A stretch of 64,000 nucleotides of DNA from Hippopus hippopus. Lineage: Eukaryota; Mollusca; Bivalvia; Cardiida; Cardiidae. The stretch is taken from the NCBI GenBank assembly GCA_946811185.2, contig OX328104.1, positions 12,535,918-12,599,917 on the forward strand. Direction: 5' to 3'. Every line of letters starts with the position of its first letter. Position 1 is the stretch's first letter. Of this stretch, positions 10,137 to 21,195 are shown piece by piece. The notes under the pieces were generated by a model. The model worked only from the letters and a program-made list of their open reading frames with translations. It did no database searches and was not told where the DNA came from. The position numbers were made by a program, and so were the translations under genes.

Positions 10137-10627
10137 TAACCAGACGATTTTGTTTTTTTATTCGTCCCTCTGGAAAGCTTTCAAAAACATTGTGAGAAAA
10201 CAAGAAAATGATTCTAACCAGTATTTTCTCATTTTTAAACAATATTTTCTATCTTTTCAAAGACAAACTCAATCATTTGATCAAAAATCGATTTTTTGTC
10301 CGCAAATGAGCTATGCTCTGGCAAAAATGGGTTTAAGGTATATCTCCGTGATACATTATTCCAAGCAAGTCATCACATAATTACGGATCTATAAAATCCC
10401 ATCTATCTAACAACAGGCTGAATCCTGAGGTAAAATGGTCCTTGGACATGCAGAAAATTTATCGAAAGCAAACAGTTTTGTCACAGGTCAGCCTGCGTAG
10501 AATGCACAGGCTGACCTGGGTCGATACTTTTGCAGATGCATTAAACCCCATTTTCTCAGAGCAAGACTCAAAATGCTTTCAATTTGGGGGAAAAAAAGTA
10601 AAATTCTGTGATCTGATAGAATTTTAA
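10137..10627 (-). mobile_element. MITE-A interrupted by MITE-C
   Basis: Left piece 10137-10306 has the core (AATGATTCTAACCAGTATTT region) and runs to GTCCGCAAA. The right piece resumes at AAATGCTTTCAATTTGG (10571) and ends TTTTAAC at 10627. Joining the pieces restores the order seen in intact copies, so MITE-C inserted later. Confidence 0.8.
10307..10570 (-). mobile_element. MITE-C inside MITE-A
   Basis: Complete element from TGAGCTATGCTCTGGC to CAGAGCAAGACTCA with core CAGCCTGCGTAGAATGCAC. Flanking AAATG-type sequence appears at both junctions, consistent with a short target duplication. Confidence 0.85.
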
Positions 10628-10658
10628 CATAAAACCAAATAATCAAATTCCACAACTA

Positions 10659-10733
10659 CTTAAAGACTATGATACAAGTAGCAGAAAAAAAATCATGATT
10701 TTTTTTCTGCCACTTGCATCATAGTATTTAAGA
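10659..10733. repeat. short hairpin
   Basis: Inverted repeat with arms of about 33 bases (CTTAAAGACTATGATACAAG against CATCATAGTATTTAAG) closing on AAAAAAAATCATGATTTTTT. There is effectively no loop. It is not a member of families A-E. Confidence 0.85.
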
Positions 10734-11125
10734 AGGTAGCAATAAAAAAATCATGAAGGAAAGGCAAGTAATGTTCTTGAATCACCTGGAAAACACTGAG
10801 GAAAATATGCAGTAATAGGTTGGTTGCGCTGTAAAACTGGCTAGAAATTAATGAGTGTTTAAGCGCTATAATAAGGGAAACAGAGCTTCTGGAATCTCAA
10901 TGGCTCAGAGGGTAAGTACTGATCTGCTAAATAAATCAAATACGAGTATTTACAGTCAAAAGTAGAACTCCGGATATTGCAACTTTCGTAAAAAGGTGAC
11001 ATATGATGGAAAAACACTGGTTAATAGGCCGTTGTAAAACAGTGTGATAACGAGACCTGCTGCTAATGTTTAAGCACGATCTATGATACTGAGTGACGCT
11101 GTAGCAAAAAAGGGGGTTTAATATA

Positions 11126-11265
11126 TGACACATACTCTGTGAAAAGGGGGCTTAATGCATCTGCGAAAAGTATCGACTCAGGTCAGCCTGCGCAGTCCGC
11201 GCAGGCTGACCTGGGCCGAAACTTTTCGCTATTGTTAAATTTCCTGTATGTCCAGGGCCCAGAGT
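11126..11265 (+). mobile_element. MITE-C, left half
   Basis: TGACACATACTCTGTGAAAA, TTAATGCATCTGCG, an intact CAGCCTGCGCAGTCCGCG core, then breaks off after GTATGTCCAGGGCC. The right terminal repeat is absent. Confidence 0.8.
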
Positions 11266-11274
11266 TGTCATCTA

Positions 11275-11420
11275 CAGGCGATATAGACAATTTAAAATAC
11301 TTAGCTTTTGCAGACGGTGTGGATCAATATCAGACTGCACAGAACGTGCAGTCTGCTGCACAGAACGTGCAGTCTGATCTTTGAACAACACTGGCTGCTT
11401 TAGATGCTTAACTATGCCCC
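11275..11420 (+). mobile_element. MITE-B with duplicated core
   Basis: CTTTTGCAGACGGTGTGGAT leads into CTGCACAGAACGTGCAGT, which is directly repeated (11336-11353 and 11354-11373 approximately) before TCTGATCTTTGAACAACACT. This looks like an early step of tandem core expansion. Confidence 0.8.
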
Positions 11421-11699
11421 CAAGACGGTCTTCATTGCAAGTAAAATTGTACTTTAAGACCCCGAAAAAGTCGGGGAGTCTCTGTAAATTTTGACATCAA
11501 GAGAGGTTAAATGGCGCTAGAAAACTCTCGAAATGATTTTTCTCTCGCAAGTGATGTTTGTTTTGGAGAAGACGTTTCATGTCTTTTCGAAGTTTACTGG
11601 CTTTAAATCGAAACTAGACAATAAAATCTGTCAGTGGACTTCACATTTTGAGTGATTTCAAGTCTCTAGTTGGGGACTGTGTCAAAACTGTATCGATCT

Positions 11700-11900
11700 A
11701 AATGTTTACCAGATGAAAAACTTTCAGACTTGTCTGAAAGCAAAGCATTTGCATACGACCAAAAAAAATGTGTCTGAATTGGCAATTGTCTTTGAAGGGG
11801 CATTAAACATTGTCGGGAAAGGAGAAAATGCTGCTTACCAGCATTTTCTCCCTTTTTTTAAACTATGTCTTCAAAAGCATTTATCCTCCGGATAGCCTAA
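11700..11900 (+). mobile_element. MITE-A, diverged
   Basis: GTTTACCAGATGAAAAACTT, GCATTTGCATACGACC, core GCTGCTTACCAGC and a decayed right arm ending near TTATCCTCCGGATAG. Confidence 0.7.
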
Positions 11901-12060
11901 AATATTCGGTTGTTTGTGGAGTTTTTGGGGAGTAGAACTGAGAAACCCGGAAAAGAAAGGTACATGTAGCCACACCTAAAATAGTGACATCAAAGACTTC
12001 TACCACACTGTTTTATCAGTAAATATGAAAGGACAGTTTTACAATGTAATTCTGAACTTT

Positions 12061-12264
12061 AGTTGATGAATTCCTGAGAAAAAAGGCATTTGAAAACATT
12101 GTGGGAAAGGAAGAAAATACTGGTAATAAGTATTTTCTTCTTTTCCCACAATGCTTTCTACCCTTTTAAAGACAAACCCATCGTCTGAGTTATATCTAAA
12201 TTTGTCATCTGCGTATGCTTTCAGTTTGGACAATGCTAAAATTTTGTCGTTTCGTAAATAGTTA
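12061..12264 (-). mobile_element. MITE-A
   Basis: Core around ATACTGGTAATAAGTATT with both GGGAAAGGAAGAAA and TTTCTTCTTTTCCCACAATG arms. It ends TTTCGTAAATAGTTAA, and the left outer end is trimmed. Confidence 0.75.
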
Positions 12265-13018
12265 AAACATGGTCCAGAACTAGCAATGGCGTCTTTTTGC
12301 CGTGATTTTCCTAGGGTGGTGTGTTTGAGGTTGAATAGCAGAAAATTTCATCCCTCACGATGCTTCTATTTCGAGCATGCATTTCAGTGAAAAAAAAAAC
12401 GTCATAAATCCCGCTTTGCCAATGAAAGACCAGCAAAGGGTCAAAAATCATTTGTCTTTATTTTCAGTATGCCAAAAAAGTTCCCAATGTGATAATTGAA
12501 ATTGAAGTTCGGTAGGTAACGCAAACGGGCATGTATGAATATTTAAACCAAGGATAAAATTTTACGTACGATATGTTAAATTGTATTTTTCTAGCAAAAC
12601 TTGAGACCATTGTGACAAAAAAATGAAATTGCTAAAGACAGAACAGGAACTGTCATGCCCTGGATTAACTCTCATGGCTAGTACCACCAAGTTTTCCTGC
12701 GGCTCGACAAAAAATTCCGATGAAGTAACTGGATCAAACGCAAACTCTATTGACTTAAGGCGTATCTATACTGTAGGAAAACACGCGGATAATAACAGTG
12801 CCATGTAACAGAATGCTTTTGTTATTTTCCTTGGAATGTTTCATCGTCATCATCAAAAACACGTGAGGATGCATTTAGCCGCGTTATGTAGATGGGAGGA
12901 GCGAGTGGCTCTGTATTAATTATTACTTCATTAGTCTTGTAATTAACCCATTATCCGATGCGCAATGTTGGGATTTCTCCAACATGAAATGCATTTGGAG
13001 AGAAGATATATAGGATCT
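12265..13018. other. no recognisable feature
   Basis: No family match. An open frame of 61 codons at 12623-12808 has no recognisable domain and no repeat similarity; I cannot support it as a gene. Confidence 0.35.
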
Positions 13019-13159
13019 GACATAAGTTGGCGTTTGAGATAAAATTTTATTTCACTAGTCTAGGGAAAATGTTATTAAGCGAGTATTTGGCGAGCTTAAT
13101 AACATTTTTACTTGACGAGTTTAATAAAATATTTTATCTCAAACGCCAACGAATGTCAG
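13019..13159. mobile_element. palindromic MITE F, copy 1
   Basis: Terminal arms TGACATAAGTTGGCGTTTGA / CTCAAACGCCAACGAATGTC with inner arms built of AATAAAATTTT and AACATTTT, and GAGCTTAATAAC in the middle. A diverged relative lies at 48270-48400. Confidence 0.8.
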
Positions 13160-13579
13160 ATTCTTTTTATCACATAGAGATATTTCACAAATTAAAGATC
13201 AGAAAATGCAAAACCATCTAGATGCACCCACGGTAATATCCATAAAAGCCACCGTCACATGTATGAAATACGTATAAAATGACGTCGAAAATGAAAGCAC
13301 ACTATTGTGATATCAAACTTGTATAAGCTAAGAAAATTCGTAATGGGTATATTACACTGAAAACAAGAAAGAGTATTGATAAAACGTTTTCTCGAATCGG
13401 TGTCTATTTTCGACAAAAAATGCAGAACACATATGAATAGTTAAAATGATGATTTTGGTAGAGTTCTCCATTGGCATTATTTAGTTTTGAATATAATTCA
13501 CTTTGCTTGATAAACCATGATTTTTAAACAATCCTTTTCTTGATAACGTTGTCCTTTGTCCTTTCTCCTATTCGATATC

Positions 13580-13808
13580 TTAACCCCCGTACCACACAAT
13601 CTCTACTTTTAACGACCATGGAAAAAAGGCTTTTGTAAACATTGTGGGAAAAGGAGGAAATGCTGGTTACCAGCATTTTCTCCTTGTCTCATAATGTTTT
13701 CTATCCTTTCAGAGACAAATTTCATCATTTAAGGCTAACTTGATTGGTCGTCTGCAACAACTTTGAGATTGGACGGGTCTAAAATTTTGTCATTTGTTAA
13801 AAGAGTAA
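13580..13808 (-). mobile_element. MITE-A
   Basis: TTAACCCCCGTACCACACAA start, core AATGCTGGTTACCAGCATTT, GTCGTCTGCAACAACTTT and ending TTTGTTAAAAGAGTAA. Confidence 0.85.
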
Positions 13809-13969
13809 AAGACTAAAACCAATCTTGCGTTTATGGTATTTGTGCGTTCTTCTACTGCCTAAGAGTTACCAATCCATCTATCTAGCTCCTTTGGGACAAA
13901 CTCTTTCACTATCACCTATATACTTTTATTTTTGGAGACCCTGCAGCAGATTTACTCTATAACTCAACG

Positions 13970-14115
13970 TGAATTTTGATATGGTTCAGTATCAACTCGC
14001 GGATGGTGTAGATCCAAGGTCAGACTGCACGTTCCATGCAGTCTGACCTTGATCAACATCGTCCGAAAGAAGCCAAAAGGTATTTAAGTCGCTATTTGCG
14101 TGGAATGGTTAATAC
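13970..14115 (-). mobile_element. MITE-B
   Basis: GCGGATGGTGTAGATCCAAG, near-perfect core GACTGCACGTTCCATGCAGTC region and GATCAACATCGTCCG. The outer arms are weak. Confidence 0.7.
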
Positions 14116-14602
14116 GGTGTTGTCCTTTGTTTAGATCACTGAACTTTACTCGTTTATTGACATAATCCATTGTTATTGCGGGAGAGAGATCTTGATTGGT
14201 ATTCATTATTGATGACCCCCCACGTGTAGGTCACATGGTACATGGGTACGGTAGGCTGCGACTAGAACATAGGCTGATAGTAAATTCATAGAATGACCAT
14301 CTTGTGTGCAATAAACGCCGTTTAATAATATGAACGTGAATTTCATAGTTTAATGGTACCTATTCAATGTTTATGGCGTAAATCAAAATTTATTGTAAAA
14401 CAGCAATAAAACACTAATGAAAACAATTAGATGTATTTTTTCTTTGCTATCGTATAAAAACTGTACGATTTCGTTCAGTCAAAAGGTGTAACCGGATGGT
14501 CGTTTTACATTACGTGACTCCGTCTGTTTTTTATCACATGAAATATGACGTCATCGTGATGATTTGAATACAAATCCTTGTAATCGACGCGTGCTATTGA
14601 TC

Positions 14603-15447
14603 TTATTATACTGCAGAGAAATTTCTCGCCATCTGAGTGGATAATATACCTGAAACATATTGTCATGTACATTTGCAAAAATCCAGGGAAAAGCAGTCAT
14701 TTCAGGAGCCCCGAATACATGACTACACTTTGAACATAACATCCAAAATGGCGGCGTCGATCGACACGAGCCGCCCGCATCATATCATTACTAGTTTCCC
14801 TTGATGGTGGTCATTAAAGTAAAAGAATGGATTATCTTTTTAATTAAATGAATATAGTTAAATATATTATCGTTTGTTGTTATTCTTAAACAAAAACACA
14901 AGGTTGAACGAGCCATCCCTCTGTCAAGTAAGCAAACTGTGAAGTGTCAAAACTCATACACTGAAACGTTTAAAGGATAACCTAATGTTCGTTGGCAACT
15001 AATGATCGTTTTCTTTTGCCGACAAATCATTATAATGCATAGTTACTTACCTTGAAGTTGTTTAAATCCATGTTTAAATAAAAATACGTTGAATTTCTAT
15101 TGCAGTGACATCATCAAGTTTATACACAAAAAATTCACGTTTTACCAAGGTTTCAGTGACGTCAGTTCTCAGTGACATCAGGTTTCATTGGGCTGGGGCA
15201 CCCAGAAGGGAAATTCCATTTCGTCAGTGTATTCAATTCGTGAGACCATAAAACAGCGAATTTTCACTGAATACACGTTGGACTGGTAAAACTTTGCAGT
15301 ATAATAAATTCGTTGTATGGTCATATGGCAGGGGACTTGGAAACTTGTTTACGGCTGTGCCGAATCATGCCTTCGGCTCGGGGCAAAATGGTTCGCCACA
15401 GGCGTGAACAAGTTTCCCAGTCCCCTGCCACCTGACCGTACAACTAA
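14603..15447 (-). mobile_element. element E, copy 2
   Basis: Best full-length copy (about 845 bp), read on the minus strand. The palindrome is at 15316-15446, then AAACAGCGAATTTTCACTGA, CRE-like TGACGTCA at about 15158-15165, and the ATG-MDLNNFK block at 15071-15051 followed by GTAAGTAAC. Further on, AACGACGCCGCCATTTTGG lies near 14740-14760 and the 3' end reads CTGCAGTATAATAAGA. Confidence 0.85.
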
Positions 15448-16068
15448 TAATGTAGCACTCCTAAAAATCTTGCAACACTCTTGCGTGAAATCTAAAAAAA
15501 GTACCCGTCGCCTTACTTATTTCTGTTGTAATTCATTTTTCACGTTTTGTAGCATTAAAAAAAAGAAAAATGAGCAGCTCCCTTTAAGCGGATAAACTGT
15601 GGTACACTGTATTATTAAACAGAAACAGGGTATACTTCGACACAATCTTCGACCGTTTCCGTGATGACCTATTTTTGTTCGGTTTTTACCAGGCCATGTA
15701 GGACGAGTTTGATCGAGTTAATGAAACATGTCGATGTACCAGTTAAGTCTTGTCAAACAATAGTATGACAATGTTGATACGGAAAAAAAAAAGATTTACT
15801 TTAGCATGATATTGTCCATTTTCGTAACAACCTGTTTCGTGTGATTATTACACTCAGAAAGTTTATTGTAACATACGTTATAGTTAGTCAGTTCGCCAGT
15901 CGGTTAATTCCACACATACCTGCCTCTCGCTTGGAGCCACAAACGCTGAACCGTAGCCCGGGCCAACGTGTTAGGTATGTACATATATTTGGCAAGGAAT
16001 GGATGACAGGTAAACATTTAATGGCCATGAACTCAATGAAAACTTTAGCAGTCCAAAAAAATACATGG
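15448..16068. other. no recognisable feature
   Basis: No repeat family or coding signal recognised. A 98-codon frame at 15841-16137 ends in the GA microsatellite and looks spurious. Confidence 0.35.
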
Positions 16069-16097
16069 GGGAGAATTGAGAGAGAGAGGGGGAGAGA

Positions 16098-16130
<33 letters not shown>

Positions 16131-16140
16131 TGAGTGAGTA
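16069..16140 (+). repeat. GA microsatellite
   Basis: Purine-rich GAGAGA/GGGAGA run. A second, similar run lies 150 bases downstream (16281-16360). Confidence 0.95.
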
Positions 16141-16280
16141 ATTAAATGTCCTTTTAAAAGTAAGTAAAAACTGTAAAATCCGAATATGGGGAATTGAACT
16201 GAAATACAACGGATGTAATGCTATCATTTTTTTGTACCATTTGTTCGACACAAAAATAATAGAGGAGTAATGCCTTTAAC

Positions 16281-16291
16281 AGAGAGAAAGA

Positions 16292-16346
<55 letters not shown>

Positions 16347-16360
16347 AGGGGAGAGAGAAA
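16281..16360 (+). repeat. GA microsatellite
   Basis: Nearly pure GA repeat with a short G-rich end (GGGGGGGAGGGGAGAG). Open frames on the minus strand here are Ser/Leu repeats only. Confidence 0.95.
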
Positions 16361-16798
16361 TGAATGCATAAATGACCTTGAAAGGTCAATAAAAACATTA
16401 CGTTCCAAACAGTGAACTCTATGGAATTAGATTGCTAATATAGAACAAATGATACGGCTATAGACAGTAAGACGATACACTGTACAATACTATAACGATG
16501 GAAAATAATATCCATAACTTGCCCTTCTTGTCACACATCACGATCCCAATGACATCCAATCTCTGTTAGAACATATCACCGTTTTCAGAACACTTTTTTT
16601 TTTTTTGCAGCAGACCAGCCTTTAAAACATCTCGAAATGTTGTCAAAATGTTTTCACATGTTTGCGGTACACTATGTAAATTTATGGCGATTATTCGTAT
16701 TTAACTCCTCGTAACGAGCAATTTCTCCTTTGTCAAAATATTTTCACATGTTTGCGATACAGAACCTATTATACACGTTTGGTGATTATTCGTATCTA
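16361..16798. other. no recognisable feature
   Basis: A direct repeat of ~30 bp around TGTCAAAATNTTTTCACATGTTTGCG occurs at about 16641 and 16733, each followed by a similar TTATTCGTATNTAAACT stretch. Nothing coding. Confidence 0.45.
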
Positions 16799-17001
16799 AA
16801 CTTCTAACAAGACGACAAAATTTTAAACTAGTCCAAATTGAAAGTATTTACAGACAACAAATTAAATGTGGCTCAACTGACAAAATTTATCCTTGATAGG
16901 ATAGAAAAACCTATCCAGCATTTTCTTCTTTTCCCACAATGTTTTCAAAAGTCTTCTTCCTCAGGTTCGTTTAAGCTCGGGATTGTGTGATAAAAGGTTA
17001 A
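16799..17001 (+). mobile_element. MITE-A, left core arm deleted
   Basis: GACGACAAAATTTTAAACTA and GATAGGATAGAAAAACC, then a jump to CAGCATTTTCTTCTTTTCCC. About half of the core palindrome is missing. It ends TGTGTGATAAAAGGTTAA. Confidence 0.8.
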
Positions 17002-17034
17002 TAGGGATGCTTTCAAAGTCATCCACAGCAGTTT

Positions 17035-17112
17035 TGGCCCGGGAGGCAATGAGTTAACTCTCACACTATAAGTTCCGGGTTCGAATCTCGTAATGAGCGG
17101 GATCAATCGTTA
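17035..17112 (+). mobile_element. tRNA-like SINE head
   Basis: GCCCGGGAGGCAATGAGTTAA with a B-box-like GGGTTCGAATCTC. It resembles a tRNA gene but lacks a foldable acceptor stem, so I read it as a SINE head of uncertain family rather than a tRNA. Confidence 0.5.
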
Positions 17113-17439
17113 GAACTACCTTTATTTTAACTTATGCTGAGTTTGCAAACATCGTAGATCAGTATCAGGGTGTAGCCAGCTCTTACTTCCAAGCTCTGAA
17201 GGGCTTGAAAAGAGGCATTGAAACTAGGAATAGAAGCACTTGTGCTTTTCTCAAGTTCAAATTTAGCCCGGGGGAAATGCGGTGGCGAAATTTCAGAAGA
17301 CAAAAGTTCAAATGTAAGTCGGTGAAAGAAAATACAGTTTTCAGTGAATTATATCGGATAATAACTGTGCATTAGCTTACTGTAATAACTGAGGACTTAT
17401 TAAAATCTTTGAAGGACAGAAAAAGGATACTCGCAACAA

Positions 17440-17665
17440 AGCCGACCGATAAACACTTAAACTAATGAATAAAATAATTCAAAATTTTCAGCCAATGGTT
17501 CACATCCATACTTTGCGATTTCAAAGTTCCTAGCGCTGTAAAAATCTCACGGTATCGGACAGTGTAGATCCAAGATCAGACTGCACGTTCTGTGCAGTCT
17601 GATCTTGATCTACATCGTCCGCAAACGCATATTTAGTTGCCATTAACAAAGTAAGTGTTAGGTAT
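17440..17665 (-). mobile_element. MITE-B
   Basis: ACTTTGCGATTTCAAAGTTC arm, TATCGGACAGTGTAGATCC, an intact TGCACGTTCTGTGCA centre and TCCGCAAACGCATATTTAG. The right end has drifted. Confidence 0.75.
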
Positions 17666-18028
17666 TGATAATGAGTAGAAAAGTACTGGGTGACGTGAAA
17701 AATATAGTTAAAGTTAACACAGAAGAGCATTAAATTTCCCTCAATGAAAAAATCTGTATAAAAAAAAACGTTATGCAAACTGTACAAATGCGCATATAAG
17801 CATTTCTTAATTTCCATTTTTTCAATGTTCATAACAAGCATTAAAGCATAGGCAAATAAGTTTGGCCTTATATAGGGCAAGGTTTAGTGTGAAAGCACTA
17901 TAACTGTTGCGGAAATTAAAACTCCCCCTCCCACTCTCCATGTCCCTGCGGTACGCCGCGGGAGCCAATTAACAGAAACACATGTCGCTGTCTCATAGAT
18001 ACTTCAGTTTGAGCATATTGATATTTTC

Positions 18029-18494
18029 TTAACTTTCGACCAAACAATCCCGAGTTTTAACGAACCTGACAAAGACGGCTTTTGGAAACACTGTGGGGAA
18101 ATAAGAAAATGCTGGTAAACAGCATATTCTCCTTTTCCCACAAGGTTTTCTTTCCTTTCAAAGACAAATGCTATACGAGCGGTGCTCTGGCAAAAGGATG
18201 TAAAATGCATCTCCATCATACATTATACCACGCAAGTGAACATATAACCATGGATCCATAAAATCTATTTTGTTTCACAACCGGCTGAATCAATCAATAG
18301 ACAGGCTGGTCCTTTGACATGTAGAAAGTTGGCATATAGTAAAAAGTTAAGACCCAGGCCAGCCTGCGCATTCTGCGTGGCTGACCTAGACTGATACTTT
18401 TTGCATATACATTAACCCTCTTGTAACAGACCTTAGCTTATATCTAAGTGACACTCTGCAAACGCTTTCAAATTGTCATCTGGTAAAGAGTTAT
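18029..18494 (-). mobile_element. MITE-A interrupted by MITE-C
   Basis: Left piece 18029-18174 (TTAACTTTCGACCAAACAA, core GCTGGTAAACAGC, CAAAGACAAATG). Right piece from about 18441 (CTCTGCAAACGCTTTCAAAT to TGGTAAAGAGTTA). Confidence 0.75.
18175..18440 (-). mobile_element. MITE-C inside MITE-A
   Basis: CGAGCGGTGCTCTGGCAAAA, GGATCCATAAAATC, core CAGCCTGCGCATTCTGCG and a worn TTAACCCTCTTGTAACAGAC end. It is the second clear case of C inside A in this window. Confidence 0.8.
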
Positions 18495-19671
18495 TCCAGG
18501 ACTCCCGGCAAAAGACTCTTTTGGTCTTTAAGTCTACCAGTTTTCAACATACCATGGCATGAGGCAGAGCTTGCTCCCGTTGAGCAGTTTCTTCATCTCC
18601 CCCAAAGCTTCCACGTGTACTCATTTGAAGATTGATTCTATTGATTACCTCTACTTTACAAGCATGTTGTCACGGTGGTCTTCAGTGCATTTGGTGCTGG
18701 AGCCGACGCCTTAAGTTAACAAGTGATGACTGTCACAATTGAATCTTCGGGTTTTTTTAATCAATTGTGTCAAAATATTTCTGTTACTAATATATCACGG
18801 TGGGAAATGTACAATATAATGCATTCAGTGCATTTCCATCAGCAATTGTACATACAGCGCTCTTTGCAAGTCACTGGTTGCTTTCCAACATTGCGGAGTT
18901 GATATTATTTTGAATGGGAAGAGGGGAGTTAATAATTAAGAGACATTTATTTCCATGTAGCTAAAAAAAATCTTGACCTTACGGATAGGGGTGTTGGCCG
19001 TAGGCCTGGACAACATTGAAATTTACTTTGTTTCAAGGCAAAAAGTGCAATACTCACGTGTCTACTTTCTGATGCCTATGAAGTGTCAAAGTGGCTTCAA
19101 GATTACACCTGAAATTAGAATAAAAGACATTAATTTTCAGCTGAAACTCTAGCACAAGTAACTGCACATACGCATCTTAAAACGGATTTGGGGCGATAAA
19201 AAAAGGTATAGAGATCTACGTCACTGAAAACGAAGCTACATGCTCACTGATGAGTTTAGAATGTTCTTCTACCAACCAGGAAAGCAAAGATGAGAAACAA
19301 ATAATTCCGGCAGCGATAAAAAATTAAAGCACTGATGGCATTTTGAAAAATTTCTCCTGTGTTTAAAATCCCCTTTTCAAAACTATAGTAAAGCTAGTAA
19401 AGTTACAAGTACGTGTACTTATCTTGCACAGAATAAAACAAGAGAGAAAGAGACAGAAAGAAATAGGATAGGCGAAAGAAATAGGAAGACGATTACAATG
19501 AAATTCCTCGTATTTTAAGGCTGAACTTTTCAGAGCAGTCAATTTCACAGTGCCTTTTGTGCTTTGATGTGCTAATTTCTTTTTTGTTATTTAATGCATA
19601 ACCTGTTACATTAACGTTGTTTTTTGGTACACTTGTAGTTCTTACTGCCCTGCCTTTTGTCGTATAACTTT
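18495..19671. other. no recognisable feature
   Basis: Over 1 kb with no MITE, SINE or plausible ORF that I recognise; one of the longest repeat-poor stretches here. Confidence 0.4.
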
Positions 19672-21195
19672 TTTAGTTGTACGGTAAGGTGGCATGGGAC
19701 TTAGAAACTTGTTCACGGCTGTGGCGAATCATGACACCTCGAGGTGAAATTTGCCTGTTTTATGGTCTCGCTTACTCAGTACGCAGAAGAAACGGAATTT
19801 ACCTTCTGAGAGCCCAAATTTAATGAAAACTGGCGTCACTGAGAACTGAAACCTTGGTAAAATTTACAGTTTGGTGCATGAACTTGATGATGTCACTGCG
19901 ATAGACATTCGACGTATTTTTGTTTAAATATGGATTTAAACAACTTCAAAGTAAGTAACTATGCATTTCAATGATTCGCTGGCAAAAGTAAACGACCGGT
20001 TTATTCCCATCTCGTCTACTTCCCATTTCGTCTACTGTATTTCATTTCCATTTCGTCTACTCCAAACTTTTACTCAGTTCCCATTTCGTCTACAGTTACA
20101 GTTAAGTTAGCATCGAAGCTTTTATTTTTGAATCCTTTAATTTTAAGAGCCCCACTGTCAAGATTACAGAAGACCTCTATAAATAGGTTTTATCCAGGTT
20201 TTTCACACTTTGTAAAAAGCGATTGATTGATTGTGTCCAAGTATAGATTAAAGAACATTACATTCCTTCTCCCTTTATCATGGTAAACACGCGTTTCAAT
20301 TCAAGAAAGCAAATAATAATTGGTTTTTTATATCAAAATAATTTATAGATCTTTTTCACTTTTCCCCTTTGTTATTTAATTCAAATTCCAAATTATCTTA
20401 CGTAAAAAAAAATGAAGTTTTTCAATACTGAATTGAAAATTCTGATAAAGAAGTATTAAATTTAATTTGATATTTGAAAAGGACTTTTTTGAAAAAAAAA
20501 ATGTCGTAAAATCCACTTAATATAGGAGTACTGTTTTATGTTAAATAAATTATATCAAATTTTGTTTGCAAATTGAAAAAAAATTGTCATTTAGTTAAAA
20601 AAAAAAAAGGTCACAAAAGTAGTAAATATTAAATTTTTGCACTTTAATTTTACCCAATAATGGGAGTAGACGAAATGGGTAGTAGACGAAATGGATGTAA
20701 AATTGGGAGTAGACGAAATGGGAACAATTGTAGAAATAGTAGACGAAATGGGAGTAGACGAAATGGGAAGTAGACGAAATGGGAAGTTACCAAACGGCCA
20801 TTAGTTGCCTCAAACGACCATTTGGTTTTAACGTTACAATGCATGAGTTTCGACACTTCACAATTTGCTAAACTGACGAAGGGATGGCTCGAGTTAACCC
20901 CGTGTATTTACTTTAACGATAATATATCTAACTATATTCATTTATTTTCAACAATAATCCATTCTTTTCACTTAGGGAAACTAGTAATATGGTGCAGGCT
21001 ACTCGGTATGTTTGCCTTGTGGGTGGCTCGTGTCGATAGACGACGCCATTTTGGATGTTGTGTTGAAAGTGTAGTTATGTACATGGGGCTTCCAAAAGGG
21101 AAACTGCTTTTACGTGGATTTTCCCGGTGTACCGGAATATCTGTTCGGGGCATATTATCAAATCATATCTCGAGAAATTTTTTTGCAGTCAAATA
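19672..21195 (+). mobile_element. element E, copy 3, interrupted
   Basis: Two pieces, 19672-19997 and 20792-21195, on either side of a 794-bp insertion. The first has a truncated hairpin, ATG at 19930 with MDLNNFK and GTAAGT at 19951. The second has GACGCCATTTTGGATGTTGT and the GGGGCATATTATC 3' region ending GCAGTCAAATAAGA. Confidence 0.8.
19998..20791. mobile_element. DNA transposon with GTAGACGAAATGGG ends
   Basis: 794-bp insertion. The ends are inverted (GGTTTATTCCCATCTCGTC / GACGAAATGGGAAGTTACC), each followed inward by several more copies of CCCATTTCGTCTAC or its complement: four on the left to 20093, six or seven on the right from 20665. Flanking AAACGACC and AAACGGCC form an 8-bp target duplication with one change. 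The interior is AT-rich, with no transposase frame. The superfamily is open; an 8-bp duplication fits hAT or P-like elements. Confidence 0.85.

Noticed and set aside
16045..16408. Ser/Leu repeat frames on the minus strand
   Set aside because: Translation of GA microsatellites.
17035..17112. Functional tRNA gene
   Set aside because: Only the B box is good; no acceptor stem can be formed.
20650..20856. Minus-strand frame with PFRLLP repeats
   Set aside because: It is the GTAGACGAAATGGG end repeat of the inserted transposon read as protein.
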